The notes: generated by a model not told the origin, from the letters alone. A DNA stretch of 64,000 bases from Trichaptum fuscoviolaceum (GCA_910574455.1 CAJSYZ010000003.1:2789250-2853249), one strand, 5' to 3'. Counted from the first letter of the stretch, positions 43,895 through 55,075 are shown. Made by a program: numbers and translations.

Positions 43895-46165
43895 TTAACG
43901 CTCCAACGTCTGCTCAATGCCCATCATTAACCCCGAGAATGAGGAACGCTCTTCAAGTCGGCCTTCATTCACATGTGCTCCAAATAAAGTGGGGCTCGAC
44001 GGTGTGGATATGCCCTTGACATTGCGAGCACTCCAACTCTGGGCGACTATTGCTTCCACTCTATCGAGTGCTGTTCGACGAGCTTCATAGCGTTCTTTCG
44101 GCGACATCGGCCTGGACGGCACTGTTCCGGACCTCTCGCGCTGCTTTTGTGCAGCCCGTGACCTATGCTTGGCTGGTGAGTTAGACGAACATCGACGGGA
44201 AGCACGACGAGGTGGGGAAGGTGGGAGGGCTTTCTCCTTGTATGATGCTAGACCAGACGCCTCTTTGACCATTCGACGCGGTCCAGAGAGACCACTGCGA
44301 ACTTGTATACGCTCGCCGTGTAGCTTGAAAGATGTTGGCGACTCAGACGCTTCGCGCAAGTTATGCACGCGTTGTCTCGAAGAGATGCTATCCGATGTAC
44401 ATGTATCTGCAGGGGGAGTAGCACCAAAGAATAGGTCCGTATCCAACTGGGGCGATGACACAGTAGGGGGACTGGCCGGCAAGATAAACTTGTTTTCCTT
44501 TTCGCCTATTTCGTCATCATATTCATCGTCAGCCCTCGGAGATGGGTTCTTTTCCGGTCTACGGGCCGTTTTCAATCTTCTTGTTGTCCTCTTACGCTTC
44601 GGGAGCTCAGTGAATTTGTCGTCAGATTGTGATGGTCGGAGAGGGGAGGTGTATGAGCGTACGGCATCCAATACACCCATCCCGGTACGCTTAGGCGAAA
44701 ATTGAAGAGGATTCCGAAGATGAGTCGCTGCAGGCGCTCGGATGTTTACGTCTACAAGCGAAAAATCTGATATCGCTCGTCCATGGGATTGCCAACCCCC
44801 TGTAGTAGAAGATCTTTTCCGTTTCAAATATGAAGGTGAATCTTGTGTGCTTTCAGCGTCACTCTGCAAGAGAATGCCTTCTTCCATTTCAGGTGTCCGG
44901 CCCCGTTTCTGCGTTCCTCGACGAGCGACACTTTGCTTGAAACCAAAGTACTCAAGTTTCTCGGCAAGTCTTTTACGGATCGATTTCTGTCGGATAGATC
45001 CAGTACCATGATGGTCGAGGACGACGCGTCTGGCTAACTCGTAATCCTCGTCCTCGTCGGACGTTGCTACAGATTCAAATACCGTCGGAGCATAAGGAGA
45101 GATACAATCTTCAATTCCAAGCGATGAGTTTCCGGCTTCGACATCAAGATGGGTGCCACTGTTCCTATCGACCGCGAATACCGACGAGGCACTAGTGTGG
45201 GGATGTGATTTTTCCAGGCCAGTATAAGCGCTTGATGGCTCTGCAAGATGAACCTTGTTCTTCTGGTCATTGTCAATTCCTGTTATCAGAGGTGACTTTA
45301 AGATTCCGAGGCTAAAACTAGGCCAGTGATTAATGCTAGTGGCGACGACAGGAGGCTCGCTTGCATCCTGCGCTCGTTCTCGGAGATGAGTTGTGAACGT
45401 TGTAGCACGCGACGATTTGCGATCGAGTAGAGATTCCGATTCGTTGAATACAGTAGCGTTAACCTCATCAGGCTGGGTCCCATCTTTTTCGTCAAACTCC
45501 TCGTTCTGATTGACGCCCGAATATTGTGGACCGGCTAGCAGACGTTTCTTACGTGCTATGAATACTCCATATGACCACCATCCAAAAGCTGCACCTAAAA
45601 TAACGCCTATGATAACAAAGACCGAAATCAATACAACGGTATTCAGTGGCTTTTGATGCCCTGAGATAACGTGGGAGCCATGCGGGTTCACGGAAGTCGT
45701 ATTCAGAGGAGGGAGCGCTGTTATCGATATGATTGAATAACTATTTACGAGGGTGAGGTTCCCATTGCTGGTCGTGGCCGTTTTCGGTGATGTCGATGAG
45801 TTGCTTATGGACGAGTATGCAGGCAAGAGCGTCTCTGTGAGGGAAGCAAATATATACGGAGCAAGATCGCTCGTCGACTCGTCATCGGCAGATTCAGACG
45901 ATGACGTAAGCACAGTACTCGGGTCTTGAGAGGAAGCGGGAGGATATGGCCACCAGTAGTCAAAGCTAGATGAAGAAGAGGAAAGCACCGGCAAAGGAGC
46001 CGACAGGAAAGGTGAAGGAGAATACTGCCGCCTTTCCAAGACGGCTGACACCGAGCCTGTGGCTTGAGGAGAGGACGATGAATCCTCTTGAGCATTAACT
46101 TCCGCGGTGATGAAGGTGATATACGAAATGCATATACCAGGGAGAATGAATGCCCTGAAAAACAT
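43895..46165 (-). CDS. intronless signal-peptide / single-TM protein, unknown function
   Basis: One uninterrupted 756-codon frame, unusual in this intron-dense window. Residues 1-25 form a signal peptide (MFFRAFILPGICISYITFIT). Residues 26-170 are Ser/Thr/Pro-rich with several N-x-S/T sites, so a heavily glycosylated outside part is likely. One membrane helix spans about 174-202 (VVLISVFVIIGVILGAAFGW), followed by basic ARKKR. The cytoplasmic 550 residues are charged, Ser/Arg/Pro-rich and probably disordered, with SP/TP sites. The layout resembles fungal wall-sensor or mucin-like proteins (Wsc/Mid2 type), but no Cys-rich WSC domain is seen. The family is not recognised; the reading frame is certain. 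Confidence 0.75.
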   Translation of the reverse strand: MFFRAFILPGICISYITFITAEVNAQEDSSSSPQATGSVSAVLERRQYSPSPFLSAPLPVLSSSSSSFDYWWPYPPASSQDPSTVLTSSSESADDESTSDLAPYIFASLTETLLPAYSSISNSSTSPKTATTSNGNLTLVNSYSIISITALPPLNTTSVNPHGSHVISGHQKPLNTVVLISVFVIIGVILGAAFGWWSYGVFIARKKRLLAGPQYSGVNQNEEFDEKDGTQPDEVNATVFNESESLLDRKSSRATTFTTHLRERAQDASEPPVVATSINHWPSFSLGILKSPLITGIDNDQKNKVHLAEPSSAYTGLEKSHPHTSASSVFAVDRNSGTHLDVEAGNSSLGIEDCISPYAPTVFESVATSDEDEDYELARRVVLDHHGTGSIRQKSIRKRLAEKLEYFGFKQSVARRGTQKRGRTPEMEEGILLQSDAESTQDSPSYLKRKRSSTTGGWQSHGRAISDFSLVDVNIRAPAATHLRNPLQFSPKRTGMGVLDAVRSYTSPLRPSQSDDKFTELPKRKRTTRRLKTARRPEKNPSPRADDEYDDEIGEKENKFILPASPPTVSSPQLDTDLFFGATPPADTCTSDSISSRQRVHNLREASESPTSFKLHGERIQVRSGLSGPRRMVKEASGLASYKEKALPPSPPRRASRRCSSNSPAKHRSRAAQKQRERSGTVPSRPMSPKERYEARRTALDRVEAIVAQSWSARNVKGISTPSSPTLFGAHVNEGRLEERSSFSGLMMGIEQTLER

Positions 46166-46215
46166 CGGTTCCCTCCCCCGACAATTGTCGGTTTAGAACC
46201 AGCCTGATATCAGAG

Positions 46216-46898
46216 CTAGAAGGGCAGAGCTAAGCTTGGAACAAGCGATATGCTATTAACTCGGAGTTCAACCGCCAAAGCCGATAAATCGGCGTGAGGA
46301 GACTCTAGCGTTAGCCCCGCTGCTATGAAAGTAGACCGACGAACGATGTACGAAGCGGGCGAGTAAGCTGGGCCTGTCACAGCAGATCGACGAGTATGCC
46401 TCCAGAAAGTCTTGGGCCGGACTACAAAATAAGTTAAATCACAATATTGCCCTGGTATTCGTGGTACTTACAAAGAGGGGGAGGAGGACGTTGTAGATCC
46501 TGTTGATGACGAGGAACAAGGAGGGCTAAGTTGGGCGATGAAGGATAGGCGAAAGGCCTAAAAGAATGGATATACGATGTTTGTTCCGAGTCGTCCTCCT
46601 CAGACTCAGATCCCTCCTCTTCGCCTGCTTCACTAGAGCTCTCTATGGGTCTGGGGACAATCTTTGGCGGAGGCTGTTGTCTTGAGTTATTCTTTGAACG
46701 AAACGATTTCCTTGGAGGAGACAGGAGGGATGGATTCATTGGTGTATCATGCTCATGAGAAAATGGTCGATGTGAGGAGGCTGGCATATCGTGACCAGAA
46801 TCAGTATGGAGGCTGGCTCCATTAGAAAATCTTCCAGAGACATTAGACGAGGAGAGAATAATTAAAGGTTGAGGAGAAAGGACAGTCAAATCAGCCAT
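46216..46898 (-). CDS. small Pro/Ser-rich protein of unknown function
   Basis: Two exons. Exon 1 starts MADLTVLSPQPLIILSSSN and is Ser/Pro-rich with an acidic patch (EAGEEEGSESEEDDSE), then YIHSFRPFAYPSSPNLALL. A 50-nt intron (GTAAGT...TTGTAG) follows PPPPL. Exon 2 reads FRPKTFWRHTRRSAVTGPAY and ends VPSLALPF. About 220 residues, no membrane segment. No family recognised. It lies 51 bp downstream of the start of the intronless gene on the same strand and is divergent from MFS copy 2. Confidence 0.55.
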
Positions 46899-47241
46899 AA
46901 TAAAGAATTATGACGGGGAGGAAGTGGAAGTAAAAGGTGAAGAGCCAAATTGGGTCAGTGGACAGCACAGAGTTCAACTTGAAGTTGCTACAGACGCCGG
47001 TGCTTCGAAATGATGGACTTGAACCAAGACCATGGTTGAACTCCGCACCTCATGCCGTTTACCTTCCTCAGGCGCTGAATGCAAGTTTCGCGCACCATAT
47101 GATCATCGCCATCCATAGAATATAGAATTCATCCTGTCTAGATCCCAAGGACTAAGATGTCCCGAAACTCCGCTGTTTTCGAGGTATATGATGAGACTGG
47201 ATACATACCGGTAGGCCCCTTCCCCCTCGCCCGTACGAGCC
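46899..47241. other. divergent promoter region, 343 bp
   Basis: Between the small Pro/Ser-rich gene and MFS copy 2. No clear TATA box before copy 2, unlike copies 1 and 3. Confidence 0.4.
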
Positions 47242-49263
47242 ATGTCTGACACTGGGAAATGGTCTGGTCGCGACGACAAGCTCCCAACAGACCCTTCGTC
47301 TGACGATGACTCTTTTGCTGAGTTCCTGGAGTCTGAGGAAAGAGTAAGGATGGAGAAGAATCTTGTCCGCAAGCTGGATATGAGAATGTCCATCCTCGTG
47401 GTCATCTACATCCTGAACTATGTGAGAGGCCTTCTCTTTCCAGCTGTGTCAATCACTTGTTAAAGTAATGCAACGTTATGCTGTCTTGTTAGATTGACCG
47501 AAACAATGCATCGTGAGTTTCATTCGTTGCTGTTGAGTTTAGCGCTAATGTGGCGATTGTAAACAGCGCTGCGAGGCTTCGAGGCTTCGAGGAGGACTTG
47601 CACCTGAAGGGCAGAGAGTTTGATACTCTCTTATCTATTCTGTGCGTTGCAAATTGCCTGCTAGTAGGCTAACGTATCTGACATGAACTTTGAAGGTATG
47701 TCGGATACATTTTAATGCAGGTCAGTGGCCTATGTGCTCTCAGCTATGCCTAACTAGTAATTGACACAACGCATCCTAGGTTCCTTCGTGAGTGTTTCCG
47801 TCCATAGCTTGTTGTAAATGAATTTAACTAAGGATATTTTTCATCTTAGCAACATGTTCTTGAATTATATCGGAAAGCCTTCCATTTACCTTCCAGTGTG
47901 CATGATGATTTGGGGCACTATCTCCATCCTCACCGGCATCACCACAAGGTTAGTGCTCATCCTTTCGCACAACACGTGTACGGAAATTAACCACCTTCTC
48001 CCGAACAGTTTCACCGGGGCGCTTCTTACGAGGTTCTTCCTGGGATTTGTTAGTCCTTTTATATTCTTGGACCGTTGTGATCGGATTGAGCTGTATCTTT
48101 CTAGGTTGAAGCTGCATTTTTCCCCGGCGCTTTGTTCCTCTTGTCGAAATGGTACAAGCGTAAGGAACTGGGACTACGTACAGCCTTGTTGTATTGCGGG
48201 AGTTTGATCAGTAATGGCTTCGGATCTCTTATCGCGTCTGGTATTCTCGACAGTATGGAGGGCAAAATGGGACGTGCAGCTTGGCGGTCAGTGGCTTTCA
48301 TATCTTAAACCGAGCAAGTTACTGAAGATTAATGATCTTAGATGGCTCTTCTACATTGAAGGTTCCTTGACTGTCTTCTTCGCATTTGTTGCCATTTTCA
48401 TACTTCCAGACTTCCCTGCTACTTCTACGTGGCTTTCACCCTTGGAACGGCGCTTAGCTGAGAAGAGGCTTGAAGAGGACGTTGGCGTTGGTGACAATGA
48501 TGAGACAGAGAAAGCTGGTCATGCCCAAGGTTTAGTAATGGCCCTCACCGACTGGAAGGTCTGGTGGCTGGCACTCGTTCTGGCTTCCATGGTTGTTTCT
48601 TTAAGTTTCAATGCCTTTTTCCCAACATTGAGCAAGACAATGGGTTTCAATAATACTGTCACATTGTTGTTGTGCGCGCCGCCTTGGATTTTTGCGACCA
48701 TTTGTGCTTTCGCTGTTACTAGGTGAAAGTCTAATTATCTGGCTCAGTGTAATGTATGACTTACCTCTCATCAGACATTCGGACGCAACCGGGGAGCGAT
48801 TTTTTCACATCATCTGCCCGTTAATAGGTGGCATTATCGGATTTATCATTGCAATATCGACAATGAATACAGCTGCCCGCTACATTTCTCTGTACGTTAA
48901 TTTATCTTGTAGCTGCGGGAGCATTTGCTAATCCTTTGTAGCTTCTTGATGGCGCAGTCGTATGCAGGATTTGTCACCTTTTACGCTTGGCAAAGTAACT
49001 CCCTTCCTCGCCCCCCATCAAAGCGTGCGGTTGCTTTGGCGTTCATCAACGCCTTTTCTCAACTTGGCAACATCGCCGGATCGTACGTGTGGCCAACAGG
49101 ATGGGGCCCAACGTATCGCAATTCGTACGGAATTTGCATTGCATGCAGTGGTCTATCGATTGTCATGTGCTATATTTTTCGCGTACATCTTGCTCGCGAG
49201 AACAAGAGGCTCGACGAAAGGGAGAGAGATCAAGAGCGAAAGGGTTTTCGATATCTGCTTTAG
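47242..49263 (+). CDS. ACS-family MFS transporter, copy 2 (intact)
   Basis: Complete twelve-helix transporter of the Dal5/Tna1-like anion:cation symporter family. It starts MSDTGKWSGRDDKLPTDP, then NLVRKLDMRMSILVVIYILN, IDRNNAS with the family's Asp-Arg pair, YVGYILMQ, PSIYLPVCMMIWGTISILTG, FTGALLTRFFLGF, VEAAFFPGALFLLSKWYKR, WLFYIEGSLTVF, WLSPLERRLAEKRLEED, LLLCAPPWIFATICAF, GSYVWPTGWGPTYRNSYG, and a basic tail ending GFRYLL. About nine introns, one after almost every helix, at the same positions as the other copies. Substrate unknown; relatives carry nicotinate, allantoate, pantothenate, biotin or other small acids. The best candidate in the array for a working carrier. Confidence 0.9.
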
Positions 49264-50211
49264 TTATATCGTATGCGATGCTGAAGCCGCCAGCTTTGTT
49301 TTCTCGCTCTTCGTGGTCAAATATGTTAATTTTGTCACCCAGCAAACCCTCTGGAACTTACTACTGATCTCTCAGCTTTTATTCACATGAAAGGTATGTT
49401 GATCTATCACTGATAATGGAATCAATTGTGCATTGTGAAGCGTAATTAAGCACTCCGAGTCGGCGCCCATCAAGTTTGATTGGCGCCTTCCGAAATCGAT
49501 TTTCAACTATGTACGTCCTGTAGCTAATTCTTGCAATGTGCATGCTTATTGCCCAATGAACCAGTACCAATCTCCATTTCCTCCCATCTTCCTATGCTCC
49601 TACCCGAGAAGGCCTCAGCGAGGGAAAGAAATTGGTTATCAATAATCTAATGGGCGGCGCTTCAGGTTTGTTCCTCCCGGTGTCTTCGAAAGAAAGTTTA
49701 CGGTGAACAACCCTTTCTTTCCTGTCATCCTTTCATTCACCTTAACGACGACAGACAATATTACAACTGCACGAAAGGCCTTCGTCCGGAGCGACCGGTG
49801 ATTTTTGCTTTTTGCTCTGTCTATTCGGGCAGAGTTCTCGGCCACGGTCTCCCATTTAACGATTACTTTTCCTTACTTCGTGATTACGTCCAAGAGAACT
49901 GATGGGATTTATTGCGGAAGGAGGTGCCTTGGGGCTTGAGACAGACAGAAACAAGGACTGACTTGTGTACCTTTCCTTTTTCAGTTAATTTTCTCTTCCG
50001 CTTTCTCTCTACTGCTGCACGAGGAAATAGTTGCGGCTCCTAGGTCGAACGTATGCGCCGCCATAGTAGGCTTGCCGAAATGCGCCTCACCCTCGACGAC
50101 AGTTTGCGATATTCTGCCTCCTATTGTATTGTCTTTTTCTCCAAACGTCTGCACCTTGGCGACCTCAGTAAACGGAAAATGACAAACAAAGTAGGCAACT
50201 AAAGGAAGCAA
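49264..50211. other. intergenic, about 950 bp
   Basis: Between MFS copies 2 and 3. The minus-strand frame 49981-50253 (90 codons) has one hydrophobic stretch but overlaps the copy 3 promoter and has no other support. No gene called. Confidence 0.4.
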
Positions 50212-50217
50212 TATAAA
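50212..50217 (+). promoter_or_regulatory. TATA box of MFS copy 3
   Basis: TATAAA 60 bp upstream of the ATG at 50278. Confidence 0.5.
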
Positions 50218-50277
50218 TGTTGCACTGTTTCCGTCCTCTGACTCCACTGGCATCTACCCGATATTTCTCTCCTTGCA

Positions 50278-52294
50278 ATGTCGGAACCTTTCGACACCTA
50301 TGAACTTCAACATCACGCAGAAGTTGAAGTAGATATCCATGCTCCCGCTGTTGACCTTGAGGGGCAAGAGGAAAGAGCTGTGATGGAAAGGAAGCTTGTC
50401 TGCAAGTTGGATATGAGGATGTGCATCCTTGTAATAATCTACATCTTAAACTACGTAAGTTGTTCTTATCCTTTCCTCTGGAATATTTTTTGGGGTAACG
50501 CGTACTGTCCCTCCCTCAGATTGTTCGAAACAATGTGTCGTAAGTAACAGCTTTATTAAATTTCGTTGGTATCGCTGAAGATGCGTACAGAGTGTCGAGG
50601 CTTCATGGGTTTGAGGAAGATTTGCACCTCACGGGCAAAAATTTCGACTCTATCCTATCTATTTTGTGAGTATCAGAAAAGCCGTTACTCGATGGCGATG
50701 TCTCATTCGTATGAAGCTACGTTGGATACATTCTCATGCAGGTATGCTACACTGCTCGTTATTGGATCCTGAGTTAGAACGATACTTCGCTATTTTAGGT
50801 CCCCTCGTAAGCGATAAATGCATTGACTTGAACGACTTACGCCTCTCACATTGATATGATCCTAGTAACTTATTCCTAGATAGATTTGGAAGACCATCTG
50901 TATACCTGCCGGTCTGCATGATGCTTTGGGGAATAACTTCAATCACCATGGGTATCACAAAAAAGCGAGTGATCTGTCCTTTGTACATATGTGTTCCGCG
51001 GCTAACAGTCCTCCTTTATACCCAGTCTCACCGGTGCTCTTTTGGCCCAATTATTTACTGGTTTTGTCAGCTGTTCTCTCTTCTAGCGGGAGTCCGAAAC
51101 TGACGTATCCTCCAGGCTCAGGCTGCTTTCTTTCCGGGCGCTTTATTTCTTCTTTCAAAATGGTATAAGCGCGACGAGCTAGGCCTACGTACCGCCTTGT
51201 TCGCAGGCTGCACATTCAGCAACGGGTTTGGATCATTGATTGCATTTGGGATCCTCGATCATATGGGCGGCAAACTCGGACGTGCGTCTTGGAGGTCGGT
51301 CCTGATCTCATCACAATTCAACATATAAGTAGCTGTTCATCGCTTCGTTTAGGTGGCTCTTTTATATTACAGGATCGCTCTCCATTTTCTGCGCGATTGT
51401 CGCTGTCTTCACTCTTCCCAATTTCCCAGATACCTCGACCTGGCTTACGCCTTCGGAACGCCGATTAGCCGCGATTAGGCTCGAGGAGGATTCCGGTGTC
51501 AGAGACATTGAAGATAAAGAATCAGATAGCCTTGCACAAACCCTGATTAAGGTTCTTGGTGATTGGAGGGTTTGGTGGCTATCGCTCACGCTCACATCCA
51601 TGGCCGTTTCTTTGAGCTTCAACTTTTTCTTCCCGACATTGGCTGCGGATATGGGATTCAGCGACGCTATCGCCTTACTCCTGTGTGCACCACCTTGGGT
51701 CTTTGCGACCGTCTGTTCCTTCGTTGTGGCAAGGTTTGTTCTCATTATGATTTTCGCAAGTAAGGACAGAGCTGACGGTTGATCATTGGTTAGGCACTCT
51801 GATGCAGTAGGCGAGCGCTTCTTTCATGTCGTATGCCCGTTCATCATTGGAAATATTGGATTCTTGGTTGCATTATTGACGACGAATAAAGCTGCTCGTT
51901 ATGTGTCATTGTAAGCTCGATTGTGTACCAGGCTAATAGATACTCCCTCGTGTCATTAACTACTCATCTTTGCAGATTCCTTATGGCTCAGTCGTACTCC
52001 GGCTTCTTTACCTTCTACGCGTGGTTAAGCGATTCTGTCTCGCGGCCGCCTCGGAGGCATGCTGCTAGTCTGGCTTTCATCAACGCGTTTTCTCAGTTGG
52101 GAAACATTGCTGGATCATATATCTGGCCAGCGGCATGGGCGCCATCATATCGTTATTCCTACTTGATCTGCATATCTTGCAGCGCGGTATCGATCATTTT
52201 GTGCTTCTTGTTCCGCCTCTATCTCATACGAGAGAACAGAAGGCTTGAAGCGGTGGATGGGCCGGGGCAAAAGGGATTTCGATATATGCTTTAG
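50278..52294 (+). CDS. ACS-family MFS transporter, copy 3 (intact, diverged)
   Basis: Starts MSEPFDTYELQHHAEVEVDI; then KLVCKLDMRMCILVIIYILN, IVRNNVS, SRLHGFEEDLHLTG, PSVYLPVCMMLWGITSIT, LTGALLAQLFTGF, AQAAFFPGALFLLSKWYKR, WLFYITGSLSIF, WLTPSERRLAAIRLEED, LLLCAPPWVFATVCSFVV, SYIWPAAWAPSYRYSYLICI, and a tail ending GFRYML. Complete, about 490 residues. Two residues conserved in copies 1 and 2 differ: the Asp of IDRNN is Val, and the Glu of VEAAFFPG is Gln. The intron after SITMGITK uses a GC donor (50965-51025). The changes suggest a different substrate or coupling. Confidence 0.87.
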
Positions 52295-52676
52295 ACTCCA
52301 GAATGCCACGGTTCGCTTTGTCTCTGAATATCACTTTCCACGGACTTCCTGAAATTAACTCTGTATAATATTGTATATAAATTGAGGAGAAATGCAACGA
52401 TAAATTTGATCGAATGTTTACAACAAGTTCTCTGGGATTAAGTTTTACCGTCTATAACCGCCACCCCCGAACGGCCTGCCTTTTCTGCATCGCTTCCGTC
52501 AGAGTCAGGCGCTCTACTTTCAACCATGTCCGAGCTTTACCGCAGATTCTTCGACGGCTCTTTCACTCTTCCGACCGCCTCTATCGCCATCGTCGAGACA
52601 CCAGTTAAAGCACGTCTCAACCAAAGGAGTGTCTTATCTCACTCATAAAAAAGGACAAAAACATCCCACCGTACAA
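52295..52676. other. intergenic, about 380 bp
   Basis: 3' flank of MFS copy 3 and upstream region of flavocytochrome b2. No gene. Confidence 0.4.
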
Positions 52677-52682
52677 TATAAA
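52677..52682 (+). promoter_or_regulatory. TATA box of flavocytochrome b2
   Basis: TATAAA 67 bp before the ATG at 52750. Confidence 0.55.
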
Positions 52683-52749
52683 CAGCCTCCAGGCGCAAGA
52701 CTATTGAAGACAACAGATTGTCATAGCAGAAGGATCTAATTATAAAGCG

Positions 52750-54916
52750 ATGGTAAGTAGTGCGTTCTTATCTTTGATTGAGAAGGGGGAGATTGATGCA
52801 CTGTGTCTGCAGAGTACACTGCATCCAGCGAACAAGAATACTGCAGCCTATGTCTCTTTTTCTGAAGTCCAGAAACATACTACGCGCGACTCTTGCTGGG
52901 TCATTATAGAAGGACAAATCTACGATGCGACTAGTATACTGGATACGCACCCGGGTGGTGCAGCGGTTCTGCTCAAGAACTCGGGGAAGGATGCCACGTA
53001 TGTTTGTTTAACGAAGATATAACGTATCTTCTCTACTAAATAATTTGATGAAGGAAAGCCTTCGTGCCAATCCATCCTCCCGGGACCCTCTCAAGCTTAC
53101 CACCGGAAGCTCATATCGGACCCGTAGATCCGGAGACTCTGCCAAGAGATGAGCAAGAACAGACGGAGGAAGAGAAGCGTATCGCATCTGCGCGGGCAAA
53201 CTTGCCTCCCCCAGAAGCAGCACTAAATCTACATGACATTACGGTATGCCCTGTCTAGGCACTACGTGCTTGAAACCATACCTATGTTTGAAAAGAAATC
53301 TCGCTGACGTGCGGTGTATCATCTTCATCCAGAAATTCGCAGAACAGGTTCTCACTGGGACGGCATGGGCTTATTATCGCTCGGCCGGGGACGACAATTA
53401 TAGTGCGCAGCTTAAATTTGGACAACTGTTGTCTGGACTCTTCTAAGCTTAATCCTCGCAGCATTTCATGAAAACACGCAGGCCTTCTCTCGTTTCTGGT
53501 TCCGGCCTCGGGTGTACGTTACAACGGTTACTAATTCAAACCACTTCAACCCAATTTACATCGTTCTAGATTAAACAAGATCTCTAAAATTACAACCTCT
53601 ACGACAATGCAGGGGTATTCCTGCTCTTTGCCAATCTTCATTTCCCCAGCAGCATTAGCACGTCTAGGTCATCCAGACGGAGAGATGAATCTCGCTAGAG
53701 TGGCTGGGAGTGAAGGCATTGTCATGGGATTGTCAAACAACGCCAGCTGTTCGAGAAATGAGGTCATGTCTGTTCGCACGGCCGATCAGCCGATATTCTT
53801 CCAGGTACGTAGCTTCTTTATGGACAAATCTCAGTAGGCAAGACATGACGTTTGCGACAGTTGTACATGAATCGCGATCGGGTTGCGTCAGAGAAGCTGC
53901 TAAAATCCCTGGAAGGCGAAGGCTTTAGAGCTGTTTTCTTGACCGTCGATGCTGCTGTTCCGGGTAAAAGAGAGCTCGATCAACGTGCCAAGGGAGATTT
54001 CTCAGTGAGGAAACAGCAGCCTGCCTGCTTGACTGAATATATGCTTACGGTCGTCCCTCATATCTACAGGGTCCCGCACATGGAAAATCAGCGGCGGGGA
54101 CAGGTTTAGGCGTCGCACATGTAAGAACAACACAGCTGCAAGGTTAATTCGCTATTACTAAGTTTTCTAGGCTATCTCAGGATACCAAGATCCTGATGTC
54201 TGTTGTAAGTACCGCGTTTTCGATTTCTATTCCCCGCTCCTCCCCAGCTTAGTAACTTCTCGTTTCTTATAGGGGAGGATATCCTATGGATACAAAGTTT
54301 GACGAAGCTGCCGCTTATCCTTAAAGGGATCCAATGCGTTGAGGTAATTCCTCTGCTATTCTATGGGAATAAATCGGAGGTTTGATTAAGAAATATCTTT
54401 AATATTTATTCAACAGGATGCTGTGAAAGCATTCCAATATGGTGTGCAAGGTATCGTCTTATCGAATCACGGAGGACGGGAACTAGACTTGTGCGTCATA
54501 CGTGCGAGAGTACCGCTTGGCGACTTATTCCATTCTTCTAGCTCACCTGCACCCATGACAATTCTGTATGAATTGCATCAGAGGCGACCAGATCTTCTAA
54601 AAAACGAAATATATATTGACGGAGGTGTTACTCGAGGAACAGACGTACTCAAGGCGCTATGCCTTGGCGCACGGAGTGTAGGTCTTGGCCGTGCTTTCTT
54701 GTATGGCAATGGTGTCTGGGGAGAAGCTGGTGCACGACGTGTTGTACAGAGTAAGTGACATAGTTTATCTACTTTTTGCCAAGTGTTAGACCTATTTTCC
54801 TAGTAATGCGGGAGGAAATTGAGACTGGAATGCAGTTGCTAGGGGTTACAAGCATTGACCAGCTCACGCCAGAGCTCGTCCGTTATGTTGATAGGCCGCC
54901 TATGTCTAGACTATAG
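52750..54916 (+). CDS. flavocytochrome b2-like L-lactate dehydrogenase
   Basis: Oxidises L-lactate (or a related 2-hydroxy acid) to the keto acid with heme b and FMN. Cytochrome b5 domain: SFSEVQKHTTRDSCWVIIEG and the heme motif ILDTHPGGAAVLL. FMN domain: AWAYYRSAGDDN, AFSRFWFRPRVL, LPIFISPAALARLGHPDGE, a glycine-rich loop GPAHGKSAAGTGLG, LILKGIQCVEDA, the catalytic-base motif GIVLSNHGGRELD (active His), EIYIDGGVTRGTDVLKAL, and GARSVGLGRAFLYG. Ends YVDRPPMSRL. About ten introns. ATG 52750 is followed at once by GTAAGT, so exon 1 may code for Met alone and join MSTLHPANKN. No mitochondrial presequence is visible, unlike yeast Cyb2. Confidence 0.9.
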
Positions 54917-55075
54917 TATACCCACCATGGAAGTTGAATAGCTTAGAGTTGGAGATTGGATACATCCTTATGATCTCGACTATGTACTCTTGCCTATCTG
55001 GAGAAAGAAAAATGAATCAAAAATACACTGGAGGGCTACGTAATAAGACACGAGAGAAACACACAACACAAATTA

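Noticed and set aside
46985..47035. T-arm-like GGTTCAAGTCC on the minus strand
   Set aside because: Flanking bases pair for only three positions and no other tRNA element is present.
49981..50253. 90-codon minus-strand frame with a hydrophobic stretch
   Set aside because: Lies over the TATA box and leader region of MFS copy 3; no motif or splice support.
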